Assembly: GCF_019925205.1 (NCBI RefSeq)
Contig: NC_083568.1
Span: 6,032,237 to 6,096,236 of the forward strand
Direction of reading: 5' to 3'
Source: Metopolophium dirhodum
Taxonomy: Eukaryota; Arthropoda; Insecta; Hemiptera; Aphididae
DNA length: 64,000 nt
The notes beneath the pieces were generated by a model, which was given only the letters and a program-made list of their open reading frames with translations, was not told the DNA's origin and made no database searches. Each line of letters begins with the position of its first letter. Within the stretch, counting starts at the first letter, position 1. A program made the translations under genes and the position numbers. This document shows, one piece after another, positions 14,514 to 29,500 of this stretch.

Positions 14514-16350
14514 ATTACACCATAATATAATAATAATAATATTATATCCACGACAATACATCTCGCATTGTGTGGTATATTATGCTTTCGGTATTTTTTT
14601 TTATTTTTTTTTTTTTGTCATTATTGTTGTTGTTATTATTATTTTTTTAAACGACCCCCTTCGGATACGTATTTTATTTTCATTTTTCGAGACCGGCGGG
14701 GAAGGATAAAATGTCGAAATTGTATTTAATTATAGGCCGCGTGCGTTTCGCAATCCAGCGTGCCGGAAAGGTATATAATTTCGAATAATTATTACTATTA
14801 TTATTATTCTAAATACGTGCAATTCGAATAAATCGTACGGCCTCAACACACACAATATAGGTACCTACCCACCTAGCCACCTAGATTTGTACAATATAAT
14901 TTGTAATACGTACGTCTATTATGTGCGTATTAAATTGTATTCTAGTCGAAATAATATTATACTTAATTACACGCGAATAAATATCGTGTTCGTTAGCGGA
15001 ATACTGCTTTAAATTTTCACTTCTTTTCCACTTAAAATGGAAATTGCGCCGCTTCTTATGGGTTTCTGTTACAAACGGATTTACGACTACCGAAGCAGAA
15101 ATGATTGCGTACAATATTTGTTCTCCCCGGTGTATAATAATATGTTTCAGACAACGGAATTACGTCTAATAAAAATTAATTGCGTATCGTTTCGTTTTTA
15201 TACTTACTTTGTGCGAATAATAATTGATATATAAACATTAAACGTTTGGCGCAAAATGGGGGAATTTTTGAAGTCACACAACATAACGCATGCCCACGCA
15301 TTAAGTAAACATGCGGTAAGTGCACAACAAAACAATAAAAAAATTATAAAATACATAGAGTTGCTGATATTATGCTCAAAAATAATCAAATAAAAGTACC
15401 TAATTACTATTTTTAATTAGATTACTTTATGTATGATGCGTTTGCATTTATGTGGGCGAGTCGACTTGAAAAATTGCATCTTTATAATATTGGCAGTACA
15501 GATGTACAACTGCAATTAATTCTAAAACATAAATCTAATAATACATATATATATACGATGATCCGAAATTGTAATATAATTATTATAGGTAATGGCTTAT
15601 TTTTGATTTCCGTCAAATGTATAGATATCAACAGTGTATTGATTTTTGAATTTAAAGATGTAACTACAATATTATATTGTTGTATTAAATACATTAAACT
15701 TATGTACCTGTGTGAACCTTATACGTCAGGTATACCTTTAATAGTTGTATTTATAAGTTCTGATTATGTATAAACGCTCTACAGCTCTATAGTAGGTAAT
15801 AATTTAATAACAATTAGTTAAACTCGGCAAAAGTTTTTAATTGGTAATTTTTTAGTAGGTGTTTCGATAAAATTATTACCTATATTTGATTTCCAACTGT
15901 ATATTTAAAAAAGTTAAAAATACGATTTACCGTTTAAAGCATAGTAACCATAATAAAATATAACAAAAATACATATTTGACGAACAAAGAGGTCAAAGAT
16001 TCTATAGATATAATTACATGGGTGAACATGACGCGCTTGACAGTGATGACCATACGTTTATATTGTTAAGTGTTTTTTGGAAATATTTGGCGGATACATT
16101 CTATATGCAAATGTCGTATATTGAATATATAAATGAAACGATTCGACGGTGCATAAAAATTGTGTTATTAGATAAAAAATGGCAAGATTGTATTTTATTG
16201 CGAATAATAAGCCGCGTGCCTACACCCATTCACCTAAACCTATAATAGTATACAATTTATCGTACGAATAATACGTACTTAATATTATAACGTCATACCG
16301 AACTACAAATGGCAAATGAAAATCACAACTGGAAAAACGAGCTGCCGATG
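14514..16350. other. Intergenic AT-rich DNA between the gap and the MITE
   Basis: No gene, element end or notable repeat is seen beyond ATT/TA simple tracts. The 114-codon ORF at 15429 has chance-like composition. Confidence 0.55.
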
Positions 16351-16354
16351 TATA

Positions 16355-17189
16355 CAGGGCGATTCACCAAGCATGCTCATTGCTCACCCTAATTTCTTCC
16401 TTTAACAATTGATTTATTCAGATTCTGATTTTTGGAATTTTTAAATAATATATCTATATACTCACAAACCATTTTTCCAAATTCTCGAATTATTTTGTAC
16501 TATTTAAAGAGAGTCCTGTGACGATACAAATTTCGTTTTTTTCAAATGAGAACTCCCATTATTTAATGTAAATTATTTAGTGGACAATATTTTTGAAAAT
16601 TTTTATGTACCTATAGTTCAAAATTCGAATTAGTAGTTTCTTATTCATTGAAATTTTTATACTAAGACTATAATGGTCCTTTTACTAAAATATAAAATAG
16701 ACCTAATATTAGAATTAGTATTTATTATACTTGACACATTTTTACAAATTATTAATAATGTTGATAGACTAATATTAATGAATAACATTATCAAATTTCA
16801 AATCACCATATTAAGTTATAAGTAACTTTTAAGCCTATTAACGTGGAACTTTTATCCTTGGAACAAAAAATTAAATAACTCAAAAAATACTCGTACGAAT
16901 TTTGATTCTGATAGGTCAAGTTTTTCAGAAAAATTATCTGCTGAATAATTGTTATTTAAAGAAGGGGGTTCTCATTTGAAAAACAGAAGTTTTTATCTCC
17001 ACATGACACTATTTGAACAGTACAAAATATCTCGAGAATTTCAAAATATGGTCTTTATCTCCACATGACACTATTTGAACAGTACAAAATATCTCGAGAA
17101 TTTCAAAATATGGTCTTTAAGTCTATCAGATTTTAAATAAAGAATTATTGAAGAAAAAAGGGGACGACCATGCTTGGTGAATCACTCTG
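16355..17189. mobile_element. Non-autonomous DNA transposon (835 bp) with long inverted arms
   Basis: Seen: the left end CAGGGCGATTCACCAAGCAT and the right end (reverse-complemented) CAGAGTGATTCACCAAGCAT differ at two positions. Imperfect pairing continues inward for roughly 250 bp, for example around ACCATTTTTCCAAATTCTCG on the left against ACCATATTTTGAAATTCTCG on the right, and a CAAATGAGAAC block in both arms. TATA flanks both ends (16351-16354 and 17190-17193), consistent with a TA target duplication as in the Tc1/mariner group; the superfamily is not proven. No ORF of note lies inside. The right arm carries a 62-bp tandem duplication. Confidence 0.82.
16995..17118. repeat. 62-bp tandem duplication within the MITE right arm
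   Basis: The segment beginning ATCTCCACATGACACTATTT at 16995 recurs at 17057, ending each time in CAAAATATGGTCTTT. The two copies look identical, so the duplication is younger than the divergence between the element's two arms. Confidence 0.92.
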
Positions 17190-17193
17190 TATA

Positions 17194-20100
17194 TATTTTA
17201 CTTTGCGGAAATCAGACTGAAAACTATTTTGAATCGATGGTTTTTTCTCAGGCTTATGTATTATGTAATATTATTATCGAATTGCTCGGAATATATTATT
17301 ATACATTCGATATAGACACAATTTAGTTGTAGTAAATAATAGTAATAGTAATAATATTATAGAACTCACTAAACTGTGTCTATAAAGTATACACACAAAA
17401 TAATAATAATAACAATAAACAATAGTGTTATACCTATAACGAGTTGTGTCACGTCGTAGGTATTATAATATAGTGTGTATATTATAATCTATAGATAGTA
17501 TAGTTACTATATTATACGTAAACATAAAATATCGATCCGATATGTGTGAACTATCTTTTTAGCACTGAAAATGTTTGTCTTTCGGATATTTTATATACGT
17601 TTTATATCATATCTATATACACACGCAACACACATACTGCACTGTGTGTCTATAATATTATTATGTAGACGTTAAGTTTAATCTTATTATTATTATTATT
17701 ATTATAACTGGTGTTACGAGATAAAGTTATTTATTATTTACTTTACTGTACGACTATATTATTATTATACTTACTATATTACGTAGTCGGCTAGTGTTGT
17801 GTAAGTCAGAACTATATTGTATACGTAACGTCTTCGACCTGCGCAAAACGATATATTTTTATTAGCAATTTGCTCAATTTGCGCTAAACTGTTATTTATT
17901 TATTTTTTTATTACTTCGACACGAGCTGGCGACCGCAGTTATCAAAAAGCTCACATATTATTATACTCGTTTATCTCGGTGGCGGTGGCGGACGACAATT
18001 TAGTGGTTTTTTTTTTTCTTACTACGACGAAAATGCCGATTTGCCAGTTTGTATTTTTACTGAATCTCGTAACCGCCGCAAAAGCACTATAATAATAATA
18101 CCTACTCGAGTTTGCAAATATAAAATACAATATTTACAATATTCTTCTATATACGCTCAAGTCGACTAAACGGGGTATAGGCACTTACTGTTATCGTAGG
18201 CGCGGCGGCGGTATCATTTCGCAGTAGAGGAGGATTTAGATGTGCGGCATCGCCGACGGAAAAACAATTTTTACTTTTACGGTTATAACTCTTGCGGGAT
18301 TGCGCGGGCTCGAACCGTAGTTTTCACACGCAATTTTTACGGTTTTCGATTACCCGGGGATAGAAATGGGGGTTTAGGCTTTCGTTACGACGGCCGCGGA
18401 TACGCGGAAGAGCGAAATTTTCTCGGAAAAAGTCCCCTCGTGAGGGGTTGCGGAACGGAAGGTGCAAGTTTTTATTTTTCCTTCGGAAAACGGGCGAGTG
18501 TGAAAATAAATGGCATGATCACAATATTATAGATAGGTAGACTGCGGAGAATGTCCAGGAAAAAGCGACGGAAAACCCTCGAAAATTGCGCAACGAATAT
18601 TATATCATTACAATCGACGATTAATACGATTCCCTATTTGATTCAACCCTTAAGAATCTTTTGTCGTGCGGTGTATAGTTACACCACCATCGTCGCGTAA
18701 CTATATATTATCATGTACCGTTACTGAATCGTCGAAGGCGTTATGATATTTTCAATCGTTGTCGTTCTTTGTATTACTATATTATTATTATACTGTCACG
18801 TTGACAATAATATATTACCTATAGGCACCTACTACGCATATAGTACGATCCCTGCTGCAGCTGTCACAAATAGTTTGGGTTTCTTAAATCTCATACTAGA
18901 CGAAGACGACGTGTATCGCTGTTGCTGCTGCTGCTGCTGAAGGGTTTAACGATATTTTCATGATATATTATATATACATTATACAATATACATATTGTTA
19001 TTACATGTACGCCTAACGGATAGGTCTGGCCGAGTGTACATTACTGGGCTTTGTATATATGGTTTAATAATAAAATATATATAATATGACGTGCTGTTGT
19101 TGTCGTCGTGCCTATCGCTCGTGCATAATATAATAATATATATATAACATATAATATTTTATACGCAATCGTCCGTCAATAAGGTCATTCGGGGTAACGG
19201 GTGATAAATGGACGAGCGTTTTTAATCCTCTCGATTTTCGGCTCGCCGTAGGTGTCCAAACACACCGTGGGGGCCGCTGCAGAGTCGGACGGGCGATAGT
19301 CTGCTGCCGCACGTGCAGCACCCCACGTGTGTTATACATATATATATACATATGATCGAAAGAGCCCCTCGTCGTGTGTGTGTGTACGATTTTCGGGGTT
19401 TTTTTCGTTGTTCTGTGCCGCCGCGGGGTTTCTATACGTACGTATATATCATATGCATTATGTACGCCCCTCCGTTTATTATTATTTTCGATTTTTTCAA
19501 TTTTTAGCACCTCCCCGAAGCGAGCTCCCTCGCCGGCGCGGACTACGCGACAGCAACCGCGACTGTCGCGCCGCGATTTGTGCCCCCGAATTTATAACAG
19601 CCGTACGAAATTGCACCGGACCACAATTTTTCACCCTCCACCCGAACGCATAATTTGATATTGATTTATCATAGCGGAAAATCCCGCGAGTACAATAGAT
19701 AAATAACGCACGCGTATTCATCACATTATTCACGGAATATTTGTATATGTTTATATCGTCGATTTCCATTGTGTACGGTGTGTTATGTAACAGTCCGTGC
19801 GACGTAGAACAATCATCACCGGTGTCATTGTCATGACTTCAAATTAACCCATTTTGAGGATGTTTAAGGACTTCATTTATTGCGCAGCGGGCCGTTAGTA
19901 GACTATACAAACACTGAATTTTTATATTTAATGATTTATACATTAAAAGTATAATATAAAGTATAAAAATATAATATTATATAATAATAATAGTAGGTAT
20001 GTTATTTTTTGAAAATTGGTATTTTTTCCACAAAATTTTTTAACATACCTAGCGATATCTATGTTTTTGGACCGGTAACGACTTTTTTGTAACCGATTTT

Positions 20101-23100
20101 AACGAGGCCTATTTTCGTAACGCTGTTTATCGCCATAGAAACTCAAATAAAAAATAATAATAAAAACCATTTAATCCCTAACGAATTGTACCCAAAAACA
20201 AATCTGTGATTCTTCAATTTCTCATTTGGAGGAAAAATATCTAGGAGCACGCTAATCATAATAATATAATTTACGAACGACATATTTTATGTATTTTTGT
20301 TAAACATAATATAAAATATTCATTTTACCATGTTGATTTATCTTATTTCGTTCGGAATAAATGTACCCACGGAGCAACAAAGACAATAATATAATATTAT
20401 TATATCTCATAATCGTAGTCGTTATAACTGCTTGGAAAATATTTCTCTAGGCGAATCGTATAGAGTATTAATTTCGGTTAGGTTAAATTATGTTACAGTA
20501 TTTTTCTATCCCTTGTACCGAACCATAACATGTTATACCGAATTATAATTTTAAAATATTATGTCCTTCGCATTGAGTTCCGAAAATGTATGAAAAAGCA
20601 TATTGTTCTTATTTTATAGGTATTGTGTACTTAACAAATCGAAACACGAAGCTATAAAGGTATCATATAATTTTATTTGAATCAATTCAATATAACATTA
20701 TGTGTTATTTTCAACATTATGTTGACATTTTACTTTAAAAAAAATAGTAGGTACTACCTATCTCTATTTAAATTTGTCACGTTCAATCGTGAATAAAATT
20801 ATAAGTCTTTGGACATTAAATCGCGGGCGCTTAACGCTGGGGCTTACATTCCACTTGTGTTATTACTCTCATTATATATATTTTTTTTTTGATGTCATTA
20901 TCGACCTGAACATTGTGTGCATGTGTGTGCACCCTTCCGCCGAAGGGGCGTTGAATTCCGGTTTGGAAACGATTTATCAAAAGAGTATAGAGGATTTTTT
21001 TTTTTTTTTTTGTTGATCCGCCTATACACGCGGAAACAATAAGTCGCGTAAAGTAAAGCACTCGAACGGGGGGGCAACACAACGAGTTTCGGCATCGGGG
21101 TTTTTAATTTCGAATAGAGTAAATATCGTGCGTATACGAGTGTCGGGTAACCGACGAAATCGGCGGCTGCGGCTGCGGTGGTATATATATATATAGGACA
21201 ATATAATATATATATATGAGGGCCCCGGTGACATTGATATAGGGGTTTCATTACCCGCGACTATATACCTATATACCTACGCGCAAACAAACACACAATA
21301 TATATATTATAAATTGTATATACCTACGTGGTAGTGAGTTGGCGACCGGGTTGTGTGTGTGTGTCTCTCTCTCTCTCTCCCACTCTGTATGGTACATAGG
21401 TACTCTATATGAGACGGCGACTACCGGCTTCAGATAACGAGGACGAAGTCCTTCTAAAATTTCTCGAGCGGTTTTTCAAGACCGTCCCCGAAATCCGCTG
21501 AAAATAAGACAATGATATTATTATTGTACACCCCTCGCTCGTGGTAGGTATTGTAGTGTTAGTTGTAGGTGCAGTATTATAGTGTTATTTAATGTATAAA
21601 TTTTTTGTTTCGATTCGATCGACGTTGAGGTAAGTACGCCGCAGATCGAAATCGTTTCGTATAACTCCTACTATTGTAGTGTGTACCGCGCAAAGGAATA
21701 TAATATTAAAATAAACGATGAAAAGAAAATTCTACCTATCATCGTCACTGTTTGTTTTGTCTCCGTTTGAGACTACCTTATTGTGACGAGTATAGAAAAG
21801 GACAGTATAAGCGATGGTAAAAAAATAGTCAAATCTCTAAAAAACAAAAATCTTGTAAAATCGTGAAATAAAAATATTCCTCGATTTTTGACGTAAACTT
21901 ATGTTTCAAGTATGTATTTATTTATTTCACCCAAATCAATTAAAATTAAATAATTACAATAAATTAAACTAATAGCAGATACGCATAGGTACAAACAGAG
22001 CTATAAGCTCGTAAATTCAATACAATGACACCACTTATACATTATAGTCGTCGTTCGTCGAATAGCGTTTCTAATATAAAATACGACGAGATTAAATTCT
22101 ATTTCGACTGAATGGAAAAGAATAAAATAGGAACATGCACGCGTATTTGCTCTAAAGACAAATAACTCGTACTTCGTAAAGTATTTGTGTTTCAGTTTTA
22201 TAGGTACTTTATTTATTATATTATATGTATATACGCACACCTATGTCGTAAATACTGTTTTTGCAGCGTTTCCCGACGTCCGCCGTATAGTTGGCCCGAA
22301 ACGTCGTTTAAGTTCTTTATGGAAAATTAACAAAATAATATTTCCCAATTTGTAGTGTATCAAACGTATAATGGAACCGAGCGAATAATGTTTATACGAC
22401 GTGCCTGTAAACGACGACCCTTCGGCTCCTTTACGACGTCGGATTTTCACAAATGGGATGGGGTTATTTTATTGTTACCTAATCTTGTTGCCTTTGTGTT
22501 TGAACAGTTTTAGTCGGAAATGCGCTATTTCGGGGCGAACGACCAATTTAAAGTATACAGCAAAGGACCAAACGGTTATTTCTCGAACAAACGGTGAGCG
22601 CAAAATGTTCAAAATACCCACGACGTCCAAGACCTTGGCGGAACAAAAATAAAGCCTCACACTCGATTGGACTTTATAATAATTCGGACATAATAATATT
22701 ATTACAATATTAAATTGTACACGAGTATAATATAACATAACCTATTTACGTCATAGGTATATAATATCATTATTATTTACGTACACTGTCACCACGAACA
22801 AATTACTGGTAGCTCATAATATAGTTATATCATTCATATATATATATATAGAACTTACCAGCTACGTTAATTTTTATAGTCATTTTATCTGGCAACAGTC
22901 CTGCCGAATACAATTTCGTGGTAATCGCCGGATTAATGATTTTTGGGCAGCACACAAAATATAACATTATGTCGGTCAAATGAAGAATTTTGTCGCAGAA
23001 AAATATAACACACTTTCGTCACTGCGCGTGTGTAATGTATAAACGTTTTGTTATATGTTATTTAAATAAAATAGATGGTGCAAAAGGGAACACGTACAAA

Positions 23101-26100
23101 AACACTGTTTTGAGAAATCTAAAAAAAACCGTTCCTAATTGTACAATGACTGATAACCTATTCCTTTTTTCTCATAGGTTTTATAAAAAATAATAAACCT
23201 GCAATTTGTTTAATTTTTTAATGCCACATCGATGTAGATTATAATAATCTACAAAAATATTCAATAAAAAAAAAAAATTAGTAAAAATGGACTTATTCCC
23301 TTTTGCCCGGGCACAGTCCAATTTAAGGTTTTGTTCGATATTTGATTCTCCTATATTATATATTATAATTTATAAGTGTCCCTGCCCATATGCCGTATAG
23401 GTATGTAAGGTATAGGTGCGTAATAATATAGTTTATGCGTTTTTAAATTAAACCGAGTACGTTATATTCTGGCGATTTGCATATTTCGAACATAATTTGT
23501 TTTTTAAACAAAATTTAGATTCTAAACAAGTTAGACAACAAATTAACATTGCATTATTCATTCGACGTTTTTCCGATAAATTACCGCGCACACGACTGTA
23601 ATAGAATAATAATTCGATAATTTCAATCAAAATATTTAAATTATCGAGTAGGTATAAAATATATTTTTAAATTATTGCACTCTCGGCGCGGCGTTCCGTT
23701 TCTTTGGCTCGCCGCACCGCTGTTCGACGACCATTATATAATATATATATAAATATATATTAAGTATAGGCATACCGCGTGTAACGATCGGACATCGAAA
23801 ACAGATGGAAGTGATACGATTTGTTTCTATTTCAGACTATATTACCGCTCCGCTCGGCCGTAATTATATATGACAATATAGGTATATATACCTAACCTAT
23901 ATAATACTCGACGTGGGGGAGCGTCACGTCTCCCGGAAACTTTGCACTTAACACGCGGCGGCGGTAAACCGTTTAAAAATACACCCGAGTAATATTAAAC
24001 GAAAAAGGTACACGCCGATGACGACGACGACGACGAGTTCCATTAGCCTAATGGTTCCCGTCACTGACGAAAACATATGTATTATTGTTAAGCGCGCGTC
24101 AGGGGAGCGGTGGCGGGGTGGAGAGTGGGGTGGGTGGTGGTGGGTGGATGCTGCCGGTGCGCTGTAAATTGACACATACTCCGGAAAAGTTTCGCGTTCG
24201 TCTCGAACGGCGTTTAATAATAAAGTGACGCGAGGAAACTCCGAGGGCGAAGCTGCAGGTCGTGGTGGATATGTGAGGTGTGTGTGTGGGGGGGGAGGGG
24301 GCGTTATTCTAGATTATATAGGTCTTAATCGCCGCCGCCGAACGTTCCGTTTTGAGTGCAACCGCATTATTCGATTATCGCCATAAGTTTCTCGACGTGT
24401 TTACCACCTCATCTGTACATAGGGTTTACCTAATAGGAAACCGTTAACAACCCACTCGCGAGTCGCGGGCACTCGCGGTATTAGTCAATACCTCCCTTAT
24501 GTATAGTATGCTTCACCCCCCCCCGACGCCGGGCGCCGCGTAATGGTTAACCTCGTCCTCGTCGTCGTTGTTGTGGTTGTTGTTGTTGATGTTGGTTTAG
24601 GTCGTGTTGTTCGAGATGACGGCCACGTGGATCTTAGTGCGACATAATATGACTGTTAATGTGACCATGGAGACTTCGTTATACCTACAACATGTATTCG
24701 TTGAGAAATCGGGTCGGCAGTAAAAAAAAAGTTATTTAAACAAACCGATGGGATATAGGACTTATAAATATATTTACTATATTTTTTTTTTTTTTTTTTT
24801 GATTCGTTTCTTGTTAAAAAAGATATTACGAACGTATTTTGATAATATCTCAAATAATTTATCGTCCTACAAATTTCGTGTAACATGACGTTATTGCTGC
24901 AGTTAGTTATTGTATTATTTATGTTTTGTTTGTATATTTTTTTTTTCATTTTATCCGTAAAGACAAAAGTAACAACGAAATAAATTTTGTTTCCGGTTTT
25001 TGTGTATCAAAAATAAGAATTACGAGACAAACTTATCATGCTCACATTAATGATGCTGCTTTTCCGGGAAATAATAGCACGCTGAAAATTGTCGTGAGAC
25101 GTATATTTCACTTTTATAGTTTTATAATCGATTTAAAAGTTAATAACGATGACGTAATTAGGTAGGTACCTAAAAAAAAGCTTTTTTTTTACTTAAAAAT
25201 GACATAAATAAATTATTCCTTGTAAAATATAATTGTGTTTTGAGAAACTTGGCAAACACTTTAATATCCATATCATCAAAATAATTTGTACACAAATGAT
25301 TAAAATTAAATAAAATTAACGTATAAATTACTCAATAATTTAACAACGACAACGAATGTCTGTAATAATTATGGTATTACGGTGTCGTAAAATACAAAGA
25401 GTGTCTTCTATAATATAATAAACACTTAGATAAAAAACACCTTACACAGCTGTCAGTTCACCTAAATTACATGGATTTGAATCTTAAGTGACACATCAGT
25501 TAACATTTTCCGGTCATACTATATAATATGTAATAGGTATATTATACATAAATGTAATAATATTATGTAATGTGCAGAAAGATTTGCATGAACAAAAGCA
25601 AACACGCATGTAACGATTGCACATTGTACTTATATAGAAGTAGATAAGTAGGTAGGTAGTAGGTACTTTGCGTTTTTAAGCTTTAAGATCACACCAACTT
25701 ACTACAGTGATCATATAATACGCTCAGTTTGTGTTAGACGGTTACGATACACCTAATAACTTACTTGTTACTTGTTTGAAAATAATAAATTATGCATTTC
25801 AAAGAAAATTGCACTTTTTCCGAATCGTTTGTTTTCGTTGTCGAACATTCACAACGCATGTTTACCTAATATTTTAAACCTTTAGCTTAAATACTTTTAA
25901 ACGATGTATAGCTAGTAGGTTCCTGCTATTATATTATACGTGATGACTTTTTGAACGAAGATTGATAAGAGTTATTAATAACGCATTCGGATCAGTGACT
26001 GTTAGGTATTAAGATTTATATTTTTTTGTTCGAAATAATATATCTCGAGATCACCCTCGGACACACGTCAATTAGTGTATCACACTGCAGCTCTGTACAG

Positions 26101-26506
26101 TTACAAATCAACGTTATTAGACACACAAGTGTACTATAATACAGGATACCCGTGTGCAACGAAAGCAATTTGTCAGTCCTATTTTTATGCTTGAACCATT
26201 TGACTAAGTCGAAATAGCTTATTAGACCCGAGAGAATTAATCACATCAAACGAAAAGTAATTGAACGACGCGGTGCGCGGCCCGTGCTCACTGATATATT
26301 TTTGTGAATAAATTAATTTCAAGACTAATATAAATTAAACATTCAGTTTCCATGTGAAATGCGCTTCGTCGCAGTTGATTTTATTTTTTGTTATTTCCTT
26401 CTATTTTTTTTTCCGTACTTATTTATTCAAGTGAATTATTGTCGTTGCTCTCGAGCCGAAATACGTTTTGATACCACACCGAAAAACCGTAATTATTTAA
26501 TTAACT
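17194..26506. other. Intergenic DNA upstream of the seven-exon gene
   Basis: CpG-rich blocks at about 18180-18500, 19200-19650, 20930-21240 and 23690-24600 alternate with AT-rich DNA. Trinucleotide runs (CTG near 18922, GAC near 24018) and a GT/CT composite at 21350-21380 are present. A short perfect stem TGTAGATTA/TAATCTACA lies at 23232-23252. CpG-rich blocks in a genome without strong CpG depletion could be regulatory, but no promoter motif is decisive. TTCAGTTTC near 26344 is an initiator-like site upstream of the gene. Confidence 0.5.
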
Positions 26507-29500
26507 ATGACAAGTCGAAATGGCGACAGTGTGCCGCCGCCGCGGCGGCTGCAGGACAAGACAAATGTGCACTTAGATTCTATGAGCGGAAACGATGCGA
26601 TTCGATTTCGCAACCTACAACAATGGTACACGACGAGTGTCTTAGACGTAAAAAGAGATTTCCTCCGAAATGTATTGGACGTTTGCGGGGATCCGTTGTT
26701 TTTATTTACATTGCAAAAAATATTCGACTGCAGGGCGTACTGCACCGGAGACATGATTGTGGAGTACAATATCGGCGAGTGAGTAATATTATTGTGTTGT
26801 ATCATTATAAAATACGGTCATGAATAACGTAAATGTAAAGTCGACTAGACTGCACAATATAATATAGAGTGCATATTATAATGTGTAGCAGCGTAAGTCT
26901 ATTTGGAGATAACTCGACGGTCAGATAATTTATATTTTTTCTCCTTCAATATTATTATCGTAGTGGGTGCTCTGACGTGCGTCCGGCCGAAGACGACGAG
27001 TCCTCCTCATTAGATCTGACCGCGACGACGGACTACCACTCCGATTGGTTTGACGGATTGTCGAAACACGTTCGACTGGCAGCGTTTGTCAGTCCGTCGC
27101 TTGAATTCAAAACCAGCTGCATCGCAAATATATTATAATATAATTTATATTTTAGGACTCGCGTTGTTAGGCGGGACGGGCGTTATGACTGCAACTCGCG
27201 ATCACATCGATCGTTTGATCAAGTCGAATGGAAATTTACCGAGTTTGCAAAACTCGATTGTCAAAAATACTACCGGTAATGAATTTGAAAACACTAAAAG
27301 CTAATGTTTATTTCAAATTTTATCGTCTGGATTTTTATTATTCGTTAAGCTGTCCATTCGATAATAAATATGCGGGTTTTGCTATATTTCACGATTTAGT
27401 TTATCATTTATCATTTATATGGGAGCCAAATTTGCACAATAATACATTACGTAGGAAACTATACGCATTATGATTTTGTATTTGTGGATTTTTAAGATCC
27501 ATTTGCACGAGGACAGAGGAATCTTATGAAATCTTAAAACGTTTTGGTAAATCAAACAAAATACGTGTTTAGCATATTATAATTTATTAATAATTGTCAA
27601 TTTATCAATGCTTTCAAATTGAAAGTCACCCACTCAACTGGTTGTACGACGCTCAAAGTGTACATTTTCCATACAAAATCGTATACAAAATATAACGTTT
27701 AATAGGAAAGGAAGTATGAAGTCGCTGGAAATTTCTAATAATAATTATTAATAGACAGTTCGAGAAATATTTGTCGGAAATGCAGTGCAACACAGTTATA
27801 GTTAAATGGAAATGAGCAAAGCGAATAATTCCGTAGAATACCTATTTACGCTGTGAAATTTCAGTTGTAGTTGCTTGTATTTTAAACTAATTTGTTGACG
27901 ACTGTATATTATTTTAGAACAGCAATATTAACAGCAATATTAACATATCTGAACGAAACAGTTATTTATAAATTTATAATTAAATAAAGAAATTTTCTTT
28001 GGAAAAGTCATATTTCGTGGCAGTATAAAATTAGAATTGTTTTTTACACCGTTCAGTTGACGTCGTAGTTACTTAATTTTAGGTAGGTATAATAACTAAT
28101 AACTTATATTTAGATAGTTGGATATATGTTATAGAATAGGTTATTGTATTGTGTTGTCTATTTTAACCTAACTTTAACAAATACATTTCGGACATATCAT
28201 TATATATAATACCAAATTTTAAGAAAAATACGTTTACAAAACCTGATTTGAAGTATAACATTATTAGCTTCCCTAAAAAAAATTAAAATATTAAATATTA
28301 GATCTTTAATACAATTATACGTTTGTTTTTCTATGTCTCTTATATTATATTATGTTATATCTTATTTATTATTTGATGGCTTTGGATAATTTAACTAATA
28401 ACTATATAGTATAATATTATTAAATGTACAACTATATAATATTGTCTCACGTAATCAGGTTAACTTAATAATCGTATCTAATACAAACGACGTTGATTAA
28501 TATTGTTTAGAAATGCAAAATTCAACTCTCACAATACTCGACGACTTACTATTATTGACGGACAGATTATCAGATTCCGAAGAAATACTATCAAAAACTA
28601 ATTTAGGTGAGTTTAATATTACAGGTAATAGTCCCTAACATGTCTTCTTACGTAGCATGACGCACAACCCTCTCTCATCAGACAAAAATAAGGCCAAGAT
28701 TACTGATGTAGTATATCGGGATTATATGGAACGCACAAACGAATGGAAAAACAAATTGGATTCATTCGAGCAGAAATACCACGCGATTCGTAGAACCACT
28801 GAACCCGACAGCAACTTGGTACGTATAGGGAAATCGAGAAAAATTGAGTATTAAGAGCACTTATATTGTACTCAGGCCCAAATGCTTCCGGTTTGGCATG
28901 TTATTCCAGCTGGCGGGAAATTATTAAGCGATCCTAGTCGCAAAGAAACGAACGCAACCCCAACGTCAACAAACGGGTAAATAAATATTACCTAATGTAT
29001 TTTTTATTTTGCATTATTGATGTATCGATTTATTTCAAATATGGTAATCGACGGCTATTGTACCATAACTATAAAGGTCGTTCCAATTTATATATACATA
29101 TAACTATATAGGTACGATGAACTGATAAAATATTTATACAATAAACCACTGACTATTGATCACTAATAACTTATTGATGTCCACTCACGTACCTATAGAC
29201 TTTTGTTCAATATTAATTTTGACTTATTTTATCTCGACTTCGGTTTTTACAGCAAACTATACTGACTTTACTCTGACGACCTGTAAGGTGGTCGTATAAA
29301 AAAAAACGAACAAACTAAATTTATGAGCAAGAGCCAAAAATATGAATAATATTAGATTTCGATGCTTTTGAAATTACCTATTTGTTTTGTACATAAAAGT
29401 TTTATAAAGAACACCGTCGAAGTTTCATGGAACCTACTTGTCGGTGGAAATAAATTAATATTTACAACGCCAAAGTAAATTTATAATTAGTTGGTGAAAC

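Noticed and set aside
14000..14561. Long minus-strand open frames across 14000-14561
   Set aside because: They are produced by translating the 500-N gap.
26359..26823. A 154-codon plus-strand ORF overlapping exon 1
   Set aside because: It overlaps exon 1 in another frame, ends without a downstream partner, and the exon-1 frame alone gives phase-consistent splicing.
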